A DNA stretch of 64,000 nt from Prevotella communis (GTDB lineage Bacteria > Bacteroidota > Bacteroidia > Bacteroidales > Bacteroidaceae): positions 2,294,001 through 2,358,000 of the forward strand of contig NZ_CP091794.1 of NCBI RefSeq assembly GCF_022024175.1, given 5' to 3'. Numbering within the stretch: the first letter of the stretch is position 1; each line of letters opens with the position of its first letter. The notes below the pieces were generated by a model that did no database searches, had not been told where the DNA came from, and worked only from the letters and a program-made list of their open reading frames with translations. A program made the translations under genes and the position numbers. Positions 58,817 to 64,000 of this stretch are shown here, piece after piece.

Positions 58817-60208
58817 ATGGCAAAGGACAAGACAGCATACGTCTGCGAGAACTGCGGACAAGAATCAGCAAAATGGATTGGAAAGTGTCCGTCTTGCGGA
58901 CGGTGGAACACATTCAAGGAAATCAAGCTCAGTACTGACAACGTCAGACAGAGTGCCACCTCCGCCGCAGCCAAGACAGGTCATGCCCTACGCACCAACC
59001 GCATCATGAGACTCAGCGAGATAAGCAGTCATGACGAGAAACGTATCGATATGCATGACGAAGAGCTGAACCGCGTTCTTGGAGGTGGTCTGGTACCAGG
59101 CAGTATCGTACTGCTTGGCGGCGAACCTGGAATCGGAAAATCCACGCTGTCATTACAGACCATGCTCCGTCTTACCGACAAGCGCATTCTCTACGTCAGT
59201 GGTGAGGAAAGTGCCCACCAGTTGAAGATGCGTGCAGAGCGCATCTTAAACGGACAGCCCAATCCAGAGAACTTTATGATTCTGTGCGAGAACGCACTGG
59301 AACATATCTTTGAACATATCAAAGAAGAACAACCAGACCTGGTTGTTGTTGACTCCATACAGACCATTGCCACTGAGGATGTTGAGTCAAGTGCCGGCTC
59401 CGTGGCTCAGGTACGTGAGTGTGCTGCTGCATTATTGCGATTTGCCAAGACAAGTGGCGTACCTGTCATCCTGATTGGACATATCACAAAGGAAGGTACA
59501 CTGGCAGGTCCAAAGGTGTTGGAACATATCGTTGACACCGTCATTCAGTTTGAGGGCGACCAGCATTATATGTATCGTATCCTGAGAAGTATCAAGAATC
59601 GTTTTGGAAGCACATCAGAACTAGGTATCTACGAGATGCTGCAAAACGGCCTCAGACAGGTGAACAACCCATCAGAACTTCTGCTCACACAAGACCACGA
59701 AGGCCTGTCCGGCATTGCCATCTCCAGTGCCATTGAAGGTGTACGTCCGTTCCTGCTTGAGACCCAGGCCCTTGTATCATCAGCAGCCTATGGCACCCCA
59801 CAACGTTCGGCCACAGGTTTTGATCAGCGCCGATTGAATATGCTGCTGGCTGTCCTGGAAAAACGCGTAGGATTCAAACTGATGCAGAAAGATGTCTTTG
59901 TGAATATCGCTGGCGGACTGAGGGTTACAGACTTGGCTATGGACCTATCCGTCATTGCTGCCGTACTCTCGTCAAATGTTGACACACCCATCGAACCAGG
60001 CTGGTGCATGGCCGGCGAGGTAGGATTAAGTGGTGAGGTGCGACCTGTCAATCGTATTGACCAACGTATTGCCGAGGCAGAGAAATTAGGATTCCAGCAC
60101 ATCATCATCCCTCGCTATAACATGCAAGGTCTCAACACAAAGAAATACAAGATTGAGATTCATCCCGTCAGGAAAGTGGAAGAAGCCCTCCGTGCCCTAT
60201 TCGGATAA
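58817..60208 (+). CDS. radA: DNA repair protein RadA
   Basis: 463 residues. N-terminal C4 zinc finger (CENCGQESAKWIGKCPSCG), then RecA-like ATPase with Walker A GGEPGIGKST (Lys108), Walker B VVVDSI, the RadA-specific KNRFG motif, and a C-terminal Lon-protease-like domain (GGLRVTDLAMDLSVIAAVLSS). It promotes branch migration in recombination. A -7 box (TACCTTTG, 58782-58789) lies about 27 bases before the start. Length and motif order are normal. Confidence 0.96.
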   Translation: MAKDKTAYVCENCGQESAKWIGKCPSCGRWNTFKEIKLSTDNVRQSATSAAAKTGHALRTNRIMRLSEISSHDEKRIDMHDEELNRVLGGGLVPGSIVLLGGEPGIGKSTLSLQTMLRLTDKRILYVSGEESAHQLKMRAERILNGQPNPENFMILCENALEHIFEHIKEEQPDLVVVDSIQTIATEDVESSAGSVAQVRECAAALLRFAKTSGVPVILIGHITKEGTLAGPKVLEHIVDTVIQFEGDQHYMYRILRSIKNRFGSTSELGIYEMLQNGLRQVNNPSELLLTQDHEGLSGIAISSAIEGVRPFLLETQALVSSAAYGTPQRSATGFDQRRLNMLLAVLEKRVGFKLMQKDVFVNIAGGLRVTDLAMDLSVIAAVLSSNVDTPIEPGWCMAGEVGLSGEVRPVNRIDQRIAEAEKLGFQHIIIPRYNMQGLNTKKYKIEIHPVRKVEEALRALFG

Positions 60209-60220
60209 GGCCATACCTTA

Positions 60221-62671
60221 TTAATGACTCTCACGATATTCCTGAGGCGTCTGCTTATACTGATGGAAGAAGGTGCCAATCAAATAATTGGCAGTAAAGA
60301 ATCCACACTCCTCTGCAATTTGTTCTATCGTATGATCCGTTGTCAGCAATAGTTTTGTGGCATTCTCCAGACGATAGAAACGTGCCAGGTCGCGAGGACT
60401 CTTATAGATATTATCCATCATCAACTCATAGAAAGGCACCACATCCATTTCTGCCACATGGCTCAACTGTGCCATACTCAAGTCACCCCTCATGTGAGCC
60501 TTTACATAAGGCAGGATACGCATCATCACCTCCATAAACTCCGGACTCAGTTTGACGTCTGCATTCTCGGAATTATGGCCATACTCTTCATGCATCGGTG
60601 ACAGGGATTCACTTGTATCGGTATTACAGCGTGTCACAAACTGACGTATCTTTCGTATCATATCACCTTCACCATGACTCCTGCGCATACGCATGCGCTC
60701 GTTTCGCATATAGAAGACGAAATTGGTAATACCAATCATAAATACGATGATGCCGAGAAGCCACAAGATACCGGTAGTCTGCCACCAAGGTTCGTTGACG
60801 ATGATATTCCAAATAAACGGTTCCCCATCCCACTGGTCAGGATACATCGAAGCCTGCAGTTCCAATTGATATGAACCTGGAGCCAATCCCATCAGTGGAA
60901 CATGCAACATACCTTTGGAATCAACCTTTCCACCACTATTAAAGACGGATAGCAGTGTCCATTCCTCATATTCCTTAACACCTTTTATCCTGAGTCTGTA
61001 GTACGTCTGCAGAGGACGATAGTAGTTTAGAGGCGAGAAAGTCAGAGATACCGACGAATGTTCACTGCTCAACACGATTTCCCATGTACGTGACAATGCT
61101 CTGTCAATAACGATATGATTATCCATCATCATATCGGGTTCAATATTATTTCCATTCACCATCAGGCGAATCAGCTTGGGAAACAGTTTATAGGGATGAG
61201 GTGTATTGACCTCCTCCAAATCGTCAGGATTGAATCGCACGACATGATCTATAGCCTGCATAATAATCGTACCGTCATCAAGCATCCTGCCCTTACAATT
61301 TACAAAGGACTCGCTTGGCACGCCGTCAATATCATTGAAGCTATTGACAAACTCCACCTTCTCACCCTTGAAACGTACATAGGAGACACCATTTGACGTA
61401 GCAGCCCAGATATTATGATTCCTATCTTCCACCACCGTATGGACCACATTATTATAGAATCCGTTTCTCTTGGAGAATACCAGTGGTTCCGACTGAGGCG
61501 TCTTATACAGATAGAGTCCTGTTGTCGTACCTATCCACGACCAGCCCCTACTGTCCATAAACATACAGTTGGCACGCAGACCATGAAATTCCGTGATATT
61601 CTGATTCAACTCATCCATCATCCTGGAATAGTGCTCAGCTTCCGGTGTTGAAACGGCGTACGACATAAACTGTAATTTTGCCGGACGGGAATAAAGTACG
61701 CCACGGTCTTCTGTGCCGATCCACATACCATCCTGACGATCAAAGGCAATCATATTACAATCTGTCTGAACCTTACGTCCGTCAACAAGCGGGAACTCAT
61801 CCACCCAGGCCATGTTATTCTGCTTGATGTCAAATATGCCGAATCCACGTTGTGATGGCAAATAAATCATTTCGTCATGAAGGGCAAGATGATTGACATG
61901 GAAGGTGAAAGTCTGAATAACCGTCCACTGCAACTGTTTCACATCAAAATACAAGAACGCAGACTCTTTCTCACCATTTCTCACCATGAAATAGCCGTCT
62001 TCATAACGAATGATAGCCGATGTCTGATTGTAGCGCTGTCCTGTATCCCAGTCATAAGCACGTGTACGATGCACGGTCTTACCCGTTTTAAGGTCCTGAC
62101 CAACCTCCTCACCATTGCCATAGAAAGTAAGCAGCAGGTTATCATACACATCCACATCCTGCAGGTTCTGATCACGCAGCACGGTATACGTCTGCTGGTC
62201 GTTTACTCCAAAGAGACCTTTTTCCGTGAGAAGCCACACGCCTCCCTCCGAATCCACGAACAAATCTTCTATAGGCTCGTGACACCCTAAATCATTGATG
62301 ACACTGTCGACATTCACAATAAACTGCTCCATCAACAGGTCTACACATGTCAACGTATGCGAATTCTTCAACCATATATGATGCTTACGGTCAAACCCCA
62401 GGCGATAGTTACCAGTATAGCGTGGCAACTGATACTGACAGTCGTGATGAGGAGTGATATGTGAGAATCCCGAACCATTATAGAAGTTCAGGCTTCCAAG
62501 TGTAGCGATAATCATACGACCGGTCTTTGTGCAGACAACAATCTGCGCACTATTATCTGCCAACTCATTGGATGCATTAATGGTTTTGAAGGTTCGTCCC
62601 TCAAAAGCCTCGGCGTGCTGATTTCCTAGCAGTAGTAGTATTATAGTAAAGACCCTTAGTATAGATTTCAT
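60221..62671 (-). CDS. Transmembrane propeller/AraC regulator without kinase or receiver
   Basis: 816 residues from ATG 62671; an upstream in-frame start at 62764 would include the promoter. Signal peptide MKSILRVFTIILLLLGNQHAEA. The periplasmic part has propeller-like repeats with DGMWIGTEDRGVLY and SWIGTTTGLYLY, and a Y_Y_Y domain (SVSLTFSPLNYYRPLQTYYRLR) about 540-620; one membrane segment (ILWLLGIIVFMIGITNFVFY, about 630-655) is followed by a short linker and an AraC-type helix-turn-helix (LSMAQLSHVAEMDVVPFY and IEQIAEECGFFTANYLIG). The layout is that of a hybrid two-component regulator with kinase and receiver parts absent, leaving only sensor, membrane helix and DNA-binding domain. Probably regulates glycan-use genes located elsewhere. 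Confidence 0.85.
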   Translation of the reverse strand: MKSILRVFTIILLLLGNQHAEAFEGRTFKTINASNELADNSAQIVVCTKTGRMIIATLGSLNFYNGSGFSHITPHHDCQYQLPRYTGNYRLGFDRKHHIWLKNSHTLTCVDLLMEQFIVNVDSVINDLGCHEPIEDLFVDSEGGVWLLTEKGLFGVNDQQTYTVLRDQNLQDVDVYDNLLLTFYGNGEEVGQDLKTGKTVHRTRAYDWDTGQRYNQTSAIIRYEDGYFMVRNGEKESAFLYFDVKQLQWTVIQTFTFHVNHLALHDEMIYLPSQRGFGIFDIKQNNMAWVDEFPLVDGRKVQTDCNMIAFDRQDGMWIGTEDRGVLYSRPAKLQFMSYAVSTPEAEHYSRMMDELNQNITEFHGLRANCMFMDSRGWSWIGTTTGLYLYKTPQSEPLVFSKRNGFYNNVVHTVVEDRNHNIWAATSNGVSYVRFKGEKVEFVNSFNDIDGVPSESFVNCKGRMLDDGTIIMQAIDHVVRFNPDDLEEVNTPHPYKLFPKLIRLMVNGNNIEPDMMMDNHIVIDRALSRTWEIVLSSEHSSVSLTFSPLNYYRPLQTYYRLRIKGVKEYEEWTLLSVFNSGGKVDSKGMLHVPLMGLAPGSYQLELQASMYPDQWDGEPFIWNIIVNEPWWQTTGILWLLGIIVFMIGITNFVFYMRNERMRMRRSHGEGDMIRKIRQFVTRCNTDTSESLSPMHEEYGHNSENADVKLSPEFMEVMMRILPYVKAHMRGDLSMAQLSHVAEMDVVPFYELMMDNIYKSPRDLARFYRLENATKLLLTTDHTIEQIAEECGFFTANYLIGTFFHQYKQTPQEYRESH

Positions 62672-62697
62672 ATCGCTATAGCCGATTAATCTGGCTA

Positions 62698-62728
62698 CAA
62701 AGATAGTGAAAAAATCTTTCTTTGCAAA
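62698..62728 (-). promoter_or_regulatory. Promoter of the propeller/AraC regulator gene
   Basis: On the minus strand TTTG (62728-62725) and TATCTTTG (62705-62698) are 19 bases apart. Confidence 0.82.
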
Positions 62729-62805
62729 CTTTTTGACAGAAAAATGAATAAAAAAAGAAAACATTTAGCCATTTTGACTAAATGCTTTCCTAATTTATCT
62801 GCTAG

Positions 62806-62878
62806 TCGAGGTGACAGGACTCGAACCTGCGACAGCCTGGTCCCAAACCAGGAACGCTACCAACTGCGCTACACCTCG
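62806..62878 (-). tRNA. tRNA-Pro (TGG)
   Basis: Acceptor CGAGGTG pairs with CACCTCG, D stem GCGC region, anticodon stem CCTGG/CCAGG around TTTGGGA giving TGG, T stem CAGG. CCA is not encoded. A promoter lies just upstream. Confidence 0.94.
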
Positions 62879-62890
62879 TTTTTGCGGGTG

Positions 62891-62922
62891 CAAAGGTACA
62901 CAATTTTTGTGACCTTTGCAAA
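62891..62922 (-). promoter_or_regulatory. Promoter of tRNA-Pro
   Basis: On the minus strand TTTG (62922-62919) and TACCTTTG (62898-62891) are 20 bases apart, about 13 bases before the tRNA. Confidence 0.8.
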
Positions 62923-62933
62923 TTTTTCCGCAA

Positions 62934-64000
62934 TTATTTTATAATTCCTTGTTCAACAAAGATCTTTTTCAGTGCAATTACCGAACGTTCTACCTGTTCC
63001 TCGGTGTGTGTAGCCATCAAGGCATAGCGCACCAGCGTGTCCTGAGGAGCACATGCAGGAGGAATTACAGGGTTGATAAATACACCAGCATTGAAAGCCA
63101 GGGCAGTTACCAGGAATGTCTTATCGGTATCTCTTACATAAAGAGGAATGATGGGGCTCTCTGTATCGCCAATCTCGAAGCCCTCCTCACGGAAGCGCTT
63201 CAAAGCATAGCGGGTCACCTTCCACAACTTCTCAATACGCTCGGGCTCCTGCTGCAGGATATGCAGAGCCTCCATAGCAGCTGCAGTAGCTGCAGGGGTG
63301 TTAGAAGCAGAGAAGATATAAGTACGACATGTATGGCGCAACCAGTTGATGGTATCAGCATCAGCAGTGATAAAACCACCGATAGAAGCCAGTGACTTTG
63401 AGAAAGTACCCATAATCAGGTCAACCTCATCAGTCAGTCCGAAATGGTCACAAACACCACGTCCCTGACGACCGAATACGCCAACACCGTGAGCCTCGTC
63501 AACCATGATTGAGCAGTTGTACTTATGCTTCAGCTTCACAATTTCGGGCAGCTTAGCCAGGTCGCCCTCCATTGAGAACACACCATCTACCACAATGAGC
63601 TTGATAGCTTCAGCAGGAAGTTTCTGAAGCACACGCTCCAAATCTTCCATATCGTTGTGCTTATAGTGGAGCTGCTTAGCGAAAGCCAGACGACGGCCAT
63701 CTACGATAGATGCGTGGTCACGATCATCGCAAATCACGAAGTCATCCTTACCCAGCAATGCAGGAATAACACCCTGGTTTACAGAGAATCCAGTGCTAAA
63801 GCAGAGACAGTCATCCTTACCAATAAATTCAGCGATTTCCTTCTCCAGCTGGATATGCAAGTCCAACGTACCATTCAGGAAACGGCTTCCGGCACAACCA
63901 GAGCCATATTTATCGAGCGCAGCCTTAGCTTTGTCAATGATGCGCTGATCGCCTGTCAGACCAGTATATGCATTTGAGCCAAACATCAAAACCTTGTGTC
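62934..64000 (-). CDS. Serine palmitoyltransferase (N-terminus beyond window)
   Basis: The frame is open to the window end, so the N-terminal part is missing; about 355 codons are seen. It is a PLP-dependent alpha-oxoamine synthase. Visible motifs are KVLMFGSNAYTGLTGD, GSGCAGSRFLNGTLDLH, VDEAHGVGVFG and the PLP lysine in TFSKSLASIGG. The closest match I recognise is the Bacteroides serine palmitoyltransferase, which condenses serine with palmitoyl-CoA to begin sphingolipid synthesis. AONS (biotin) and glycine C-acetyltransferase share the fold but differ in the N-terminal GSNAYTGLTGD region. It is downstream of no visible gene on this side. Confidence 0.85.
   Translation of the reverse strand, partial: HKVLMFGSNAYTGLTGDQRIIDKAKAALDKYGSGCAGSRFLNGTLDLHIQLEKEIAEFIGKDDCLCFSTGFSVNQGVIPALLGKDDFVICDDRDHASIVDGRRLAFAKQLHYKHNDMEDLERVLQKLPAEAIKLIVVDGVFSMEGDLAKLPEIVKLKHKYNCSIMVDEAHGVGVFGRQGRGVCDHFGLTDEVDLIMGTFSKSLASIGGFITADADTINWLRHTCRTYIFSASNTPAATAAAMEALHILQQEPERIEKLWKVTRYALKRFREEGFEIGDTESPIIPLYVRDTDKTFLVTALAFNAGVFINPVIPPACAPQDTLVRYALMATHTEEQVERSVIALKKIFVEQGIIK

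Overview
The window looks like a chromosomal segment of a Bacteroidales bacterium, most likely Prevotella or a close relative. The support is: many promoters of the Bacteroidetes sigma-ABfr type (TTTG, 19-20 bases, TAnnTTTG); 16S and 23S rRNA with a Bacteroidetes-type 16S 3' end; fimbrillin lipoproteins; hybrid-two-component-like transmembrane regulators; a serine palmitoyltransferase; methylmalonyl-CoA mutase; and Prevotella-style C-terminal sequences on a secreted protein. The species assignment is inference from these traits.

Layout. 1-3.9 kb: end of a DUF6850-type outer membrane protein gene and a secreted GH127 beta-L-arabinofuranosidase. 3.9-5.8 kb: a small conserved-looking protein with a structured leader, a gene-poor stretch rich in inverted repeats and decayed Gly/Val-rich ORFs, and a LytTR DNA-binding protein. 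5.9-11.8 kb (minus strand): a fimbrial operon (OmpA-like protein, FimB/Mfa2-like subunit, three fimbrillins) with one strong promoter and a dinucleotide repeat in its leader. 11.8-13.2 kb: no convincing protein gene, but two direct copies of a ~570-bp unit, each carrying its own promoter, a ~170-nt structured RNA and an intrinsic terminator on the minus strand. 13.2-18.9 kb: Nudix hydrolase, a secreted choice-of-anchor-J protein with a 57-residue peptide gene behind it, and a beta-helix lipoprotein. 19-24.5 kb: a complete rRNA operon (16S, tRNA-Ile, tRNA-Ala, 23S, 5S) on the minus strand.

24.6-33.4 kb: an MscS-type channel, then a tightly overlapping leucine/isoleucine operon (leuA-leuC-leuD-cimA-like-leuB) preceded by a leader peptide with Leu and Ile codons and a terminator/antiterminator pair. 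33.4-37.7 kb: glycogen synthase and alpha-glucan phosphorylase. 37.8-45.2 kb: a small secreted protein, methionine aminopeptidase, a GHMP-kinase/nucleotidyltransferase fusion and both subunits of methylmalonyl-CoA mutase. 45.3-48.6 kb: free methionine-R-sulfoxide reductase, Tex and a small outer membrane barrel. 48.8-55.5 kb: kdsA-kdsD (Kdo synthesis) followed by a propeller/AraC regulator and a phospholipase D family protein. 55.5-64 kb: a TPR protein with an orphan substrate-binding lipoprotein, radA, a second propeller/AraC regulator with no kinase or receiver, tRNA-Pro and the C-terminal ~355 codons of serine palmitoyltransferase, cut by the window edge.

The most notable unexplained items are the duplicated structured RNA at 12.2-13.2 kb, the leu attenuator at 33.18-33.39 kb, the two kinase-less membrane-spanning AraC regulators, the possible slippage repeat in the fimbrial leader, and the mirrored ORF-bearing repeat at 4.5-4.9 kb.
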